Positions 45,155 to 55,246 of a DNA stretch of 64,000 nucleotides are shown piece by piece (position 1 is the first letter of the stretch; each line of letters opens with the position of its first letter). The notes under the pieces were generated by a model. That model was given only the letters and a program-made list of their open reading frames with translations. It was not told where the DNA came from and did not search any database. Origin of the DNA: Glaciecola sp. HTCC2999. Its GTDB lineage: Bacteria; Pseudomonadota; Gammaproteobacteria; Enterobacterales; Alteromonadaceae. The stretch lies in the NCBI RefSeq assembly GCF_000155775.1, contig NZ_DS989810.1, forward strand, positions 764,172-828,171, given 5' to 3'. The position numbers and the translations under genes are program-made.

Positions 45155-46081
45155 CTATTGGTACAAACTGGCTTCCCCAGGAGGGCGTGTTTTAAATCGT
45201 TTATGCATCCATAAATAACTCTCAGGTTGTTCCAATATCATGTTTTCAATGCGATGGTTCAAGTCTGTTAATGCTTCAACATCGTCTTTATCTGCAAAGT
45301 CATCCATAGGTGGATAGAACTTGACTTTGTATCCGCGAGCAGTTGTTTGCGTGGAAAGCATTAAAGGAATACAGTTTGATCGACGTGCAAACATTAACGT
45401 AGCCGAGATAGTCGCTGCTTTTTTTACGCCAAAAAATGGCACAAAAACAGCACCGCGTTTCCCATAATCTTGATCCGGTAAATACGCACACAACTTACCG
45501 GCATCCAATGCATCCAGTAATGCTCGAGAACTGCGTTTATCAATTAAATATTCATTAGAGCGCGCACGACCTTTAAATTGAATATAATCCATAAGCGGAT
45601 TGTTATGGGGTCGATAAAACGCAATACTTTTATGAAATAAGCCTAATATACGACACCCTGTTTCTATATTTACATTATGAATACCTAATGCTAAAACGCC
45701 TTTGCCTTGCGCCTGAATGGCTTTGATATGTTCAAAACCTTCTATTTCAATGATCCGGCGTAAGCGCCAATCAGGCCACCACCAACCTATAGCGGTTTCG
45801 AACAAAGCCATCCCCGCAGTAACATAATGTTTGTTTAATAATTCAGTTTGTTCCCTGGCAGGCATATTAGGAAAGCACAAAGCAATATTTTGCTCGGCAA
45901 TCCTAATGCGTTTTTTGGCTAGTTTTTTTAATAACCAAGCATTGACATAGGCTAATTTTCGTAAGATCCCTAACGGCAATAATGTCAGCAAAAACAAGCA
46001 CGTTAATCCAAACCAAATAAGCCAATATTTTGGATGAAAAAAAGTAAGAGTAAAGCGTGGCTGATGGATTGAATGCGCCAT
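45155..46081 (-). CDS. Lipid A biosynthesis acyltransferase (LpxL/LpxM type)
   Basis: The 308-residue protein has an N-terminal membrane helix (about 18-40) and the HX4E motif as HNVNIE (near 133), with later DQDYGKRGAVFVPFFG. These are marks of the late acyltransferases that add lauroyl or myristoyl chains to Kdo2-lipid A at the inner membrane. Which position is acylated cannot be told; LpxL is slightly favoured. It diverges from the hybrid kinase gene. Confidence 0.88.
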   Translation of the reverse strand: MAHSIHQPRFTLTFFHPKYWLIWFGLTCLFLLTLLPLGILRKLAYVNAWLLKKLAKKRIRIAEQNIALCFPNMPAREQTELLNKHYVTAGMALFETAIGWWWPDWRLRRIIEIEGFEHIKAIQAQGKGVLALGIHNVNIETGCRILGLFHKSIAFYRPHNNPLMDYIQFKGRARSNEYLIDKRSSRALLDALDAGKLCAYLPDQDYGKRGAVFVPFFGVKKAATISATLMFARRSNCIPLMLSTQTTARGYKVKFYPPMDDFADKDDVEALTDLNHRIENMILEQPESYLWMHKRFKTRPPGEASLYQ

Positions 46082-46183
46082 ATAAAAAATTTAAGTTCCT
46101 TGTAAGACATTTGCCATATTGTAACGCATGTCAAAAATAATATGCTATAAATTAACGCATACAAACTTTTATCTTTTTGCGCT

Positions 46184-49100
46184 TTGAAAAATATAACACA
46201 ACAATCATACGAACAAATTCTTGACGCATGTGGGAATGGCATCACGATTATTAATAATATCGGTGACATTGTTTATGCCAATGCCATCACTCACGATATA
46301 TTTGAATATGAAAACACCTCTCTTGTCGGCATGTCTCTATCTCAGCTAAGATTCAAACATTTTGATATCCAGTCGTCATTTGAAACGCCTATTCCAAAGA
46401 AAATGAATGCTGACTCGACTGATGCTTTTTCTGCGCTTAATAAAAATAGTGTATATGAATCGATGACTGCCGAAGGCAATATTCTATATCTCAAGGTGAC
46501 ATTTCAAAGTATTGAGTATAATGAGCAGCCATGTACTCTCTTGACCATTGAAAAAGTCAATCCGTTAGCGAGTAACAAATCCACTGAACTCTTGTCGCAA
46601 GTTATTGAGCTTAGCGAAAACACTTTTTTTCTGACCGATGAAAATAACAAAATCATCTGGACAAATACTTCGGCAACCAAGCAAACTGGATATACTAAAG
46701 AAATACTTAAAGGTATGAATCCATTATTCAGAGTCACTGACAATACTAGTATAGCGGTACTGAAACGATTAAAAACGGCATTCCGGGATAAAATAGATTT
46801 TAATGGTGAAATTCAATTATATAAAGCGAATAAAGAGGCTTATTGGGTTAAGTTAACAGTTAAACCTGTTTCGTTGGATTCTGGGAAAACGGGCTTTTTG
46901 TTGAGTGAATATGACATTACGCCACGCAAGTTAATGGAACACGAATTAAGAGCGAAAACGAATTTACAGCGTGCCATTTTAGATAGTGCACAACAAATTA
47001 TTATTTCGACAAATGCAAATGGTGCAATTGAGTCGCTGAATGAATTCGCTATCGAGTTGCTCGGATGGCAACCCTATGAACTCGTGCATAAAAGTTCAAT
47101 GGATGTCTTTATCAGGCGAGCAGAATATCGCCGCTTTGCCCAGCATATTGCCTCACAGCACGAATATCACATCATGGAAAATTTCGAAGCGTTCCATGAA
47201 TTAACCAATAAACTCGACAAGGTTGAGTTCGCCTTTACATTTGAAACGAAAGATAGATCGTTGCTAACTATAGAATTGATTGTTACCCCACTATTTGATC
47301 GAGGAGGAAAATTAGAAGGTTACCTTTACATCGGTAAGGATATCACCCATGTAGAGATACTGAAGGCTCAGACACAACGCTCTCAAGCGTTATTAGAAGA
47401 GACCTCAAGGATTGCTCAGCTCGGAAGCTGGGAATTGGATCTCAGGACTAACGAACTGTATTGGTCAGATGAAACATATCGCATCCATGAATTACCGTTG
47501 TCGGCTGACATCAATGTTACAGATGGAATAAATTTTTATGCACCTGAAGCACGCCCCATTATTCAAGATGCCGTTAACAACGCGATTGAATTTGGCACCC
47601 CTTGGGACTTACAACTACCATTTATTACGGCTAAAAATAATCATATTTGGGTAAGAGCAATCGGAGCTGCTGAATTTAAAGATAGTAAAGTCATTAGCAT
47701 AAAAGGTACCTTTCAAAATATTACCTCCATCAAAGAGACAGAACAACGCGCTAATGAAGCTAATCAGTCTAAAAGTGATTTTTTAGCTAACATGAGTCAT
47801 GAAATTCGTACGCCTATTAACGGTATTATCGGTATGAATGAATTGTTGCAAAAAACATCGTTAACGACACAACAAACCGAATATACTCAAGCGATACAAA
47901 GAAGCAGTCAAGCGCTACTAGGTTTAATTAATGACATACTCGATTTTTCAAAAATTGAAGCAGGAAAACTTAATCTCAATGTGAAAAAAGTCGCTATGGA
48001 TGAGTTCATGGAAAACATTTATAAGGAAATACAGCCTTTAAGCGATGCTAAAAATCTACAATTAGACATTCAAGTTTGTCCGTTAGTCACTATCATGTCA
48101 GACCCTATGCGTTTACGTCAGATTTTAATCAATCTATGCTCCAATGCTATCAAATTTACAGAGTATGGCTCTATCCGCATATCGTTTTCAGTCATTGACG
48201 AGCAGTATTTACGCTTTACTATTTCTGATACTGGTATTGGTATACCGAGTGAAAAATCGTCACAACTATTTGAAAAATTCAACCAATTAGATACTTCAAG
48301 TAAACGTTCAATTGGTGGGACCGGACTTGGATTAACAATCAGCCAACAGCTATCACAGTTATTAGGCGGTGCAATAGGATTTAATCCAGAGTATCAAGAA
48401 GGCGCTGAATTTTGGTTTACTGTTGATACGCAATTAAATGAATTCTACTCTCAGTCTTCTGTGTTCAAAACACATCAAACAGTATGCATCGTTGATAATG
48501 ATAACGAACTATTAAGATTCACATCTCATCCAATCAATAGTCAATATGATGTACGACTATTCAACAGTGCCCAAGCTTTCTTAGCGTTTTTCAATGAGCA
48601 TCACTCATCACTCAGTATCAATTCTGTATTTATATCGCATCATCTACACGGTACAACCGGGATAGAGCTGCTAAAATTACTCCGCTCCCAACCCGTCTTT
48701 AAAGACCTATTTGTATTTCTGTTTAATGGTGAGCTCAACACAACTGAACTGGATAATCTTAGTTTTGTCGGATTAAACGGATATTTAAACGATATTCATG
48801 GACCAAATATATTAGAAAACATCCTCAAAAAATGCGCTTCAACGCATACCTCGCCCGATAATCTTCCTTTTTATACGTTACAAAATTTAGAAAATACACA
48901 TGCTAGAGTATTGTTAGTAGAAGATAATGATATTAACCAAGTGGTTGCAAAGAGCATATTAGAGAACTTAGATTTGGTGGTGGACATTGCGAATAATGGA
49001 CAGGAGGCACTGTCGTTATTAATGGAAAAAGAAGACCGTTATCATGCAATTTTAATGGATTGTCAAATGCCAGTATTAGATGGGTACAGTGCCACTAAAC

Positions 49101-49273
49101 TGATCCGCTCAATGCCTGAATATGACCTTCATAAATATACGCCTATTATTGCGTTAACTGCAAACGCGATGGAAGGTGATGAAGAAAAATGTTTAACCGC
49201 TGGCATGAACAGCTTTGTCACGAAACCTATAAATACAGAACGATTAAAAGAAGAATTAGAGAAGTGGATCTAA
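46184..49273 (+). CDS. Hybrid sensor histidine kinase with PAS domains and a degenerate receiver
   Basis: The 1029-residue protein, started at TTG 46184, has several PAS domains (about 5-60, 130-245, 255-385, 395-520), a HisKA domain with MSHEIRTPINGI (His539), a HATPase domain (SNAIKFTEYG, DTGIGIP, GGTGLGL), a degenerate receiver (about 765-885) where the phospho-Asp position is Ser818, and a normal receiver with Asp959 in LMDCQMPV. There is no membrane helix, so it senses something in the cytoplasm. No partner regulator or Hpt is adjacent. Confidence 0.9.
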   Translation: MKNITQQSYEQILDACGNGITIINNIGDIVYANAITHDIFEYENTSLVGMSLSQLRFKHFDIQSSFETPIPKKMNADSTDAFSALNKNSVYESMTAEGNILYLKVTFQSIEYNEQPCTLLTIEKVNPLASNKSTELLSQVIELSENTFFLTDENNKIIWTNTSATKQTGYTKEILKGMNPLFRVTDNTSIAVLKRLKTAFRDKIDFNGEIQLYKANKEAYWVKLTVKPVSLDSGKTGFLLSEYDITPRKLMEHELRAKTNLQRAILDSAQQIIISTNANGAIESLNEFAIELLGWQPYELVHKSSMDVFIRRAEYRRFAQHIASQHEYHIMENFEAFHELTNKLDKVEFAFTFETKDRSLLTIELIVTPLFDRGGKLEGYLYIGKDITHVEILKAQTQRSQALLEETSRIAQLGSWELDLRTNELYWSDETYRIHELPLSADINVTDGINFYAPEARPIIQDAVNNAIEFGTPWDLQLPFITAKNNHIWVRAIGAAEFKDSKVISIKGTFQNITSIKETEQRANEANQSKSDFLANMSHEIRTPINGIIGMNELLQKTSLTTQQTEYTQAIQRSSQALLGLINDILDFSKIEAGKLNLNVKKVAMDEFMENIYKEIQPLSDAKNLQLDIQVCPLVTIMSDPMRLRQILINLCSNAIKFTEYGSIRISFSVIDEQYLRFTISDTGIGIPSEKSSQLFEKFNQLDTSSKRSIGGTGLGLTISQQLSQLLGGAIGFNPEYQEGAEFWFTVDTQLNEFYSQSSVFKTHQTVCIVDNDNELLRFTSHPINSQYDVRLFNSAQAFLAFFNEHHSSLSINSVFISHHLHGTTGIELLKLLRSQPVFKDLFVFLFNGELNTTELDNLSFVGLNGYLNDIHGPNILENILKKCASTHTSPDNLPFYTLQNLENTHARVLLVEDNDINQVVAKSILENLDLVVDIANNGQEALSLLMEKEDRYHAILMDCQMPVLDGYSATKLIRSMPEYDLHKYTPIIALTANAMEGDEEKCLTAGMNSFVTKPINTERLKEELEKWI

Positions 49274-49310
49274 ACCATGATAATTAATGCGACGTTTAAC
49301 TTATTATTAG

Positions 49311-49568
49311 TTAATACGTCGCATCAATATACTTTAATTTTTTTTCAAACGCGGCTTTATGATCTTCTTTAGCATAATCGAAAATATATTGGTTATGGAA
49401 ACCAAAACGCAGCTTCACTAAACTATCTTCTATAAATAAAGTGTAACCATCATGGTCAGTGTAAGCAGTAATACCTTCCAATAAATACTGTCGATTAACA
49501 GTCTCCCCATGTTGACGAATTTTCTCAAACACACCTAATAAAAATTTACTTTCCACATCATTTTTCAT
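49311..49568 (-). CDS. DUF3081-like small protein
   Basis: The 85-residue product begins MKNDVESKFLLGVFEKIRQHG and has YTDHDGYTLFIEDS and LRFGFHNQYIFDY. This looks like the DUF3081 family of marine gammaproteobacteria; the family name is from memory of the pattern. No signal or membrane part. Function unknown. The region 49569-49779 before fadE has only promoter-like AT-rich sequence. Confidence 0.65.
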   Translation of the reverse strand: MKNDVESKFLLGVFEKIRQHGETVNRQYLLEGITAYTDHDGYTLFIEDSLVKLRFGFHNQYIFDYAKEDHKAAFEKKLKYIDATY

Positions 49569-49779
49569 TATTTTTTTCCATTGATTAACCGCATATCGCG
49601 ATAGTTTTACTGCATTATATGTACCTAGTTAAGTACCTTTATAATCCATAATAAGTTTATATAATGGATTATTTACACCCAAAAACTTGCACTGGTCCGA
49701 TTTCTTTTGTATATTTTAATAACTGGTCAGATGAGCTGATCAATATTGAATTATATCGTATTGAAAGAGAGAGATTGCT

Positions 49780-52026
49780 ATGAGCTTACGTACTAGCCTT
49801 AAAAAAGTATTACCCCCTATTTCTGTAACCGAACAGGAAGCGTTGGACGCAGGTGATGTATGGATAGAGTCCTCTATATATCAAGGTAAACCGGATATGG
49901 CTGCAGTTCGCAACTTACCGACCGGTAAATTGACAGACGAAGAACAAGCATTCTTGGATGGACCTGTGGTGGAACTTATTAATATGGTCGAAGACTTCGA
50001 GCTATGTAATGAAAAGCATATCCCACAGCCAGTCATTGATTTTTTATGTAAAAATAAATTTTTCTCCATGATCATTCCTAAAAAATTTGGTGGTCTTGAA
50101 TTTTCTCCTTATGCCAACTCAACAATTGTTGCAACGATTGCTGCCGCATCTGGCGCGATTGCGGTGACCGTGATGGTCCCTAATTCCTTAGGACCAGGTG
50201 AGTTACTCATGCATTATGGTACCGAAGCTCAACAAAACTACTGGTTACCACGCTTATCTATCGGAACTGACATTCCTTGCTTCGCACTGACTGGCCCAGA
50301 AGCCGGCTCTGATGCGGGCTCAATTCCAGACGCAGGTATCGTCACTAAAGGCATGTATAACGGTGAAGAAGTATTAGGTTTACGTGTCTCTTGGGATAAG
50401 CGCTATATTACCTTAGCCCCGATTGCGACGGTACTCGGTTTAGCATTCAAAGTATTTGATCCAGACCAGTTATTAGGTGACAAGTTAGAGCTAGGGATCA
50501 CCTGTGCGCTTTTACCAAAATCACATGAAGGTGTCGAGTTAGGCAATCGTCATGATCCTATGGGCGTGCGTTTTTATAACGGAACAACACGTGGTAAAGA
50601 TGTCTTTATTCCGATGGATTTCATTATCGGTGGCCAAGCAAACATCGGTCGTGGTTGGCAAATGCTGGTAAGTTGCTTAGGTGCAGGCCGCGGCATTTCA
50701 CTTCCAGCAATGGGGGTAGCCTCAGCACAAAGCGCATTTAAATCTACAGCAGAATATTCATTTGTCCGTGAACAGTTTGGTGTACCGATTGGTCGTTTTG
50801 AAGGTATCCAAGAGAAAATGGCCGACATTGCAGGTAAAACTTTCTTACTCGAAGCGATGCGCATCCTAACGACCGAGGGGTTGGGTGAAGGCATAAAGCC
50901 TTCCGTTGTAACAGCGATAGCGAAATACCATATGACTGAACTGGGCCGTGATGTGGTCAACTCAGCAATGGATGTCCAAGCAGGTAAAGCTATCCAACGA
51001 GGTCCGCAAAACACGTTAGCTAATGGCTACGCCTCATTACCAATTGCGATCACAGTTGAAGGTGCCAACATATTAACGCGTAATCTGATGATCTTTGGTC
51101 AAGGGGCAATGCGTTGTCATCCATACCTGAAAGAAATGGTCGATTTGATTCACTCCGATGACAAAGCCGCTGATGCACCATTTAATCAGGTCATGGCTAA
51201 AACCGTCTGGTTTAGTGTTAAAAATTCGCTACGTAGCATGAAAAATAGTTATTTTCCATTTTTACGTCATTCAGAGTCTCAATATGCAGAAGTGAAAGGC
51301 TATGAACAACGTTTAAACACATTATCAGCAAAACTCGCGCCTTTAGCCGATTTATCCTTATTAGTGCTTGGCGGTGATTTGAAAAAAGCAGAGTTACTCT
51401 CAGCGCGTTTAGGTGATGTCATGAGCTACACCTATGCCGCCATGGCGACGATTCGTTTCTATGAGCAACGCGTGTCTGATAAAGCTGAAGCTAAGCCATA
51501 TTTTGATTACGCCATGCAGTGGTCTTTGGGCCAAGCGGAAAAAGCGATTGTGGAGTTTGTCAATAACTTCCCGAATACGCCGACTCGCAGCTTAATGCGT
51601 GTATTAACGAATACCTACAGCAACAGTGTATCGAGTATTAGTGATGACTTGGTCCGTGAACTATCAACCGCTGCAATGGCCGATAGTTCAATTAAAGCCG
51701 AGTTAACGCACCTTATCAAAACATCACCAGGTGATGGTAATGATATTAACGAGCAAGCATTTAAAGCGAAACACGCAGTCATGCCTATTTTGAGCAAAGT
51801 ACAAAAAGCGCTACGTGCTTACCCAGTCGTCCCATTCATTTCATTTGAATATGCGATTGGCGAAATGCTCAAAGCAGATCATATCAATGCTGAGGAACAC
51901 GCAGCATTATTAGATTATAATAACAAACGAAAATTATCAGTGCGTGTAGATGAGTTCACGTTTGATCTAGAGTTAGTTGATGTCGATGGTAAGCCGATTG
52001 TGGTCTCTCAATCCGACGCAGCTTAA
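49780..52026 (+). CDS. fadE: Acyl-CoA dehydrogenase FadE
   Basis: The 748-residue protein has an acyl-CoA dehydrogenase core (PNSLGPGELLMHYGT, FALTGPEAGSDAG, GRGISLPAMG, FGVPIGRFEGIQEKMA) and a long C-terminal DUF1974-type domain, as in FadE. It starts the beta-oxidation cycle by making the 2,3-double bond with FAD. E. coli FadE has an N-terminal membrane segment and is ~814 residues; this one lacks it. A strong terminator follows. Confidence 0.9.
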   Translation: MSLRTSLKKVLPPISVTEQEALDAGDVWIESSIYQGKPDMAAVRNLPTGKLTDEEQAFLDGPVVELINMVEDFELCNEKHIPQPVIDFLCKNKFFSMIIPKKFGGLEFSPYANSTIVATIAAASGAIAVTVMVPNSLGPGELLMHYGTEAQQNYWLPRLSIGTDIPCFALTGPEAGSDAGSIPDAGIVTKGMYNGEEVLGLRVSWDKRYITLAPIATVLGLAFKVFDPDQLLGDKLELGITCALLPKSHEGVELGNRHDPMGVRFYNGTTRGKDVFIPMDFIIGGQANIGRGWQMLVSCLGAGRGISLPAMGVASAQSAFKSTAEYSFVREQFGVPIGRFEGIQEKMADIAGKTFLLEAMRILTTEGLGEGIKPSVVTAIAKYHMTELGRDVVNSAMDVQAGKAIQRGPQNTLANGYASLPIAITVEGANILTRNLMIFGQGAMRCHPYLKEMVDLIHSDDKAADAPFNQVMAKTVWFSVKNSLRSMKNSYFPFLRHSESQYAEVKGYEQRLNTLSAKLAPLADLSLLVLGGDLKKAELLSARLGDVMSYTYAAMATIRFYEQRVSDKAEAKPYFDYAMQWSLGQAEKAIVEFVNNFPNTPTRSLMRVLTNTYSNSVSSISDDLVRELSTAAMADSSIKAELTHLIKTSPGDGNDINEQAFKAKHAVMPILSKVQKALRAYPVVPFISFEYAIGEMLKADHINAEEHAALLDYNNKRKLSVRVDEFTFDLELVDVDGKPIVVSQSDAA

Positions 52027-52043
52027 GCTACGTATCAAATTTT

Positions 52044-52070
52044 AAGGCTACCAATAGGTAGCCTTTTTTT
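52044..52070 (+). terminator. Terminator of fadE
   Basis: AAGGCTACC (52044-52052) pairs perfectly with GGTAGCCTT (52057-52065) around AATA, then a T-run. Confidence 0.9.
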
Positions 52071-52196
52071 ATCCATCACCTACATGTTAATGATACCTGC
52101 CTGTCGTAAAAACAACAGAAAACCTATCAGGGAGTTGCTAAATACGCTTAATCCTTTATCCTTATGGCGTTTTTATTATCAACGGAACAATGTCTA

Positions 52197-52787
52197 ATGG
52201 CGCAACTTTATTTTTATTATTCAGCGATGAATGCCGGTAAGTCTACAGCACTTCTCCAGTCTGCTTATAACTATGAAGAACGCGGAATGCGCAGTGAAAT
52301 TTTTACGGCTCAATTAGATAACCGCTTTGGCGAAGGTAAAGTCACATCTCGTATTGGATTAGCCAAACCGGCTCATTTGTTCGACTCCGATACTCAATTA
52401 TTCCAGCATATTGAAGCACTTCACCAAGACCAACCACTTAATGCTGTATTTATTGATGAAGCCCAATTTTTATCTAAAGCGCAAGTCATGCAACTGATCC
52501 ATGTGGTTGATGATTTAGATATACCAGTATTGGCTTATGGGTTACGTACTGATTTCTTAGGCGAAACTTTTACTGGCAGCCATTATTTATTGGCATGGGC
52601 CGATAAACTCACTGAGTTAAAAACAGTGTGTCACTGCGGTCGTAAAGCTAACTTTGTAGTTCGACTGGATGATCAAGGCTATGCTATCCGTCACGGCGAA
52701 CAGGTCGAGATTGGTGGTAATGATCGCTACGAATCGATGTGTCGCAAACACTTCAAATCATTGGTTTGGGGACATTTACCCATTTAA
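52197..52787 (+). CDS. tdk: Thymidine kinase
   Basis: I choose the ATG at 52197 ([17 protein letters not shown]), the usual start of the family, rather than one 33 bases earlier. The 196-residue product has Walker [17 protein letters not shown] as Walker B and a lid with zinc Cys residues ([17 protein letters not shown]), as in E. coli Tdk. It phosphorylates thymidine in salvage. It lies between fatty-acid genes with no clear link to them. Confidence 0.92.
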   Translation: MAQLYFYYSAMNAGKSTALLQSAYNYEERGMRSEIFTAQLDNRFGEGKVTSRIGLAKPAHLFDSDTQLFQHIEALHQDQPLNAVFIDEAQFLSKAQVMQLIHVVDDLDIPVLAYGLRTDFLGETFTGSHYLLAWADKLTELKTVCHCGRKANFVVRLDDQGYAIRHGEQVEIGGNDRYESMCRKHFKSLVWGHLPI

Positions 52788-52917
52788 ACCAACGCATTGA
52801 TCAATGCTAACGATCTATATTGGTTTGAGTGATAGATATTTGTCACTAAATGATATTAGCTAGTAAAGGTGTCGTAGGTTAATCTTTTGTTATTATCGAT
52901 AATGACAGGCTTATGAT

Positions 52918-54138
52918 ATGGATTTTTCTCACTCACCCAAGACCTTAGATTACCTCGCTCGCGTTAAAGCATTTATTGCACAACACATAGCGCCGATTGA
53001 AGATGAGGTTTATCAATTTTTACATGAGCATAATGCCCACGGAGATTGGACCAAGTGGCAACTACATCCAAAAGTGGAAGCGTTAAAGGTCAAAGCTCGC
53101 GAAGCGGGTTTAGCAAATTTATTTCTGCCTGATGACCATCTTGGTCAGGGTCTAACGACGTTAGAATATGCTCCGTTAGCTGAAGAAATGGGACGTTATG
53201 CATTTGCACCAGAGATATTTAATTGTAATGCCCCTGACACGGGTAATATGGAAGTACTTTATCATTTTGGTACACAAGCACAAAAAGACCAATGGTTAAC
53301 CCCCTTACTAGCGGGTGAAATCCGTTCGGTATTTGGTATGACTGAGCCACAGGTCGCTTCAAGTGATGCTACCAACATGGAAGCTAAAATTGAGTTTACA
53401 GGCGATGATATTGTTATCAATGGTACGAAATGGTGGTCGACGGGTTTAGGTCATCCGAATGCTAAAGTTATCATCTTTATGGGGCTATCTAATCCTGAAA
53501 ATGACCGTCACGCTCAACATTCTATGGTGCTTGTACCAGTGGATAGCGAAGGTTTGACCATTAAACGTATGCTCACTGCATATGGTGACTATGATGCGCC
53601 TTATGGTCATGGTGAAATGGTATTTGATAACGTGCGTGTTCCACGTGAGAATCTCATCATGGGTGAAGGCAAAGGTTTTGCTATTGCCCAAGGACGTTTA
53701 GGGCCAGGTCGCATCCATCATTGTATGCGAGCAATTGGTATGGCGGAGCATGCGTTGGAATTAGCAATTAAACGCGGACTATCTCGCCATGCGTTCGGCA
53801 AGCCCATCATCGAGTTAGGTGGTAACAAAGAACGTATTGCTGAAGCTAGAATGGCAATTGAACAATCTCGCCTATTAACGCTACAAGCAGCATGGAAGAT
53901 AGATAATTTAGGCGTTAAACATGCGATGGTGGATATTAGTGCCATCAAAGTCGTGGTACCTAATATGCTTGAAAAAGTTGTCGATATGTCTTTACAAATG
54001 CATGGTGGTGGCGGTATGAGTAATGACTTCCCGCTGGCTCGATTTGCAGCTGGTGCGCGCACTTTACGACTCGCTGATGGTCCTGATGAAGTCCATATGG
54101 CAATGGTGTCGCGTCTTGAATTACGCAAATACAAATAA
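52918..54138 (+). CDS. Acyl-CoA dehydrogenase, ACAD10/11-like
   Basis: The 406-residue protein has the single-domain acyl-CoA dehydrogenase pattern: GMTEPQVASSDATNM, WWSTGLGHPNAK, GPGRIHHCMRAIGMAE, FGKPIIELGGN and a C-terminal MHGGGGMSNDFPLAR. This set is typical of the group that includes ACAD10/11 and LvaC. The next gene, 2 bases on, is an aminoglycoside-phosphotransferase-like kinase; the pair together suggests handling of 4-hydroxyacyl-CoA through a phosphorylated intermediate. That role is inference from the pair. Confidence 0.88.
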   Translation: MDFSHSPKTLDYLARVKAFIAQHIAPIEDEVYQFLHEHNAHGDWTKWQLHPKVEALKVKAREAGLANLFLPDDHLGQGLTTLEYAPLAEEMGRYAFAPEIFNCNAPDTGNMEVLYHFGTQAQKDQWLTPLLAGEIRSVFGMTEPQVASSDATNMEAKIEFTGDDIVINGTKWWSTGLGHPNAKVIIFMGLSNPENDRHAQHSMVLVPVDSEGLTIKRMLTAYGDYDAPYGHGEMVFDNVRVPRENLIMGEGKGFAIAQGRLGPGRIHHCMRAIGMAEHALELAIKRGLSRHAFGKPIIELGGNKERIAEARMAIEQSRLLTLQAAWKIDNLGVKHAMVDISAIKVVVPNMLEKVVDMSLQMHGGGGMSNDFPLARFAAGARTLRLADGPDEVHMAMVSRLELRKYK

Positions 54139-54140
54139 CG

Positions 54141-55211
54141 ATGACCCAATCAACATTCAATGATAAAGCCAAAGCCGTGCGTCAAGGTGAGGAACTTAAC
54201 CTTGACACATTGCAACCGTGGCTCAATGAACATCTTGGTTTTGCCGGCATCACGCCTGCTGTCACCCAATATTCAGGCGGCGCTTCTAATTGGACGTATT
54301 GTTTAAGTACGCCAGATAAAGAGGTGATTTTACGCCGCGCACCTGCTGGCACAAAAGCGAAAGGTGCGCATGATATGGGTCGAGAATATCGTCTCCAACA
54401 CGCACTTAAACCTGTGTATCCATTGTTGCCCGATATGCTCGGGCATTGTGACAATGAAAGTATCATTGGCACTGAATTTTATGTCATGCAAAAGCTTAAT
54501 GGCATCATTCCCCGTAGTAATTTACCTCGAGGCCTACAGTTATCACCTGAGCAAGTTCGCCTCCTATGCACTAATGCGATTGATAGTATGATTAGCCTGC
54601 ATCAGGTGGATTACCACAAAGCCGGTCTAGCGGGTATTGCCAAAGGTGAAGGCTATGTGAAACGCCAAATCGACGGCTGGTGTCAGCGTTATACCAAAGC
54701 GAAAACGTGGAATGTACCCGCCGCAAATAATGTCATGAATTGGCTCAAAGCTAACCTGCCTGTACATGAAACTATTTGTTTAACCCATAACGATTTTCGT
54801 TTTGATAATTTAGTGTTAGACAGTGATGATCCGACTCGCATTATCGGTGTGTTAGATTGGGAATTAGCTACATTGGGTGATCCACTGATGGATTTAGGCA
54901 ATACCTTGGCTTACTGGGTACAGGCAGATGATGATATTGTTGCGCGTAAAACACGTCGCCAGCCGACTCACTTAGATGGCATGCTAACCCGTAGTGAGGT
55001 CGTGCAGTACTATGCCGATAAAACGGGGACTGATGTATCCAACATGGCATTTTACGAGGTGTATGGATTGTTTCGCTTAGCGGCGATTGTATTGCAAATT
55101 TATTACCGTTATCACCACAAACAAACGACTAATCCAGCATTTAAACATTTATGGTTTTTCACCCATTACTTATTGCACCGTTGTCGAAAAATAATCAAGC
55201 AACAACGCTAA
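54141..55211 (+). CDS. APH-family kinase paired with acyl-CoA dehydrogenase
   Basis: The 356-residue protein has the kinase-like APH fold: GGASNWTYCL and VILRRAPAG (ATP loop and Lys-type strand), catalytic LTHNDFRFDNLVL and metal-binding VLDWELATLGDPLMDL. Such kinases next to or fused with acyl-CoA dehydrogenases phosphorylate hydroxyacyl-CoAs (LvaA; N-terminal domains of ACAD10/11). It is translated just after the dehydrogenase. Antibiotic resistance is unlikely in this context. Confidence 0.85.
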   Translation: MTQSTFNDKAKAVRQGEELNLDTLQPWLNEHLGFAGITPAVTQYSGGASNWTYCLSTPDKEVILRRAPAGTKAKGAHDMGREYRLQHALKPVYPLLPDMLGHCDNESIIGTEFYVMQKLNGIIPRSNLPRGLQLSPEQVRLLCTNAIDSMISLHQVDYHKAGLAGIAKGEGYVKRQIDGWCQRYTKAKTWNVPAANNVMNWLKANLPVHETICLTHNDFRFDNLVLDSDDPTRIIGVLDWELATLGDPLMDLGNTLAYWVQADDDIVARKTRRQPTHLDGMLTRSEVVQYYADKTGTDVSNMAFYEVYGLFRLAAIVLQIYYRYHHKQTTNPAFKHLWFFTHYLLHRCRKIIKQQR

Positions 55212-55246
55212 AAACGTGAACAACATAAAATTATAAGTAGAGAATT

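Noticed and set aside
54141-55211. Aminoglycoside resistance kinase
   Set aside because: It is paired with an acyl-CoA dehydrogenase 2 bases upstream and sits among lipid genes, so a hydroxyacyl-CoA kinase is the better reading.
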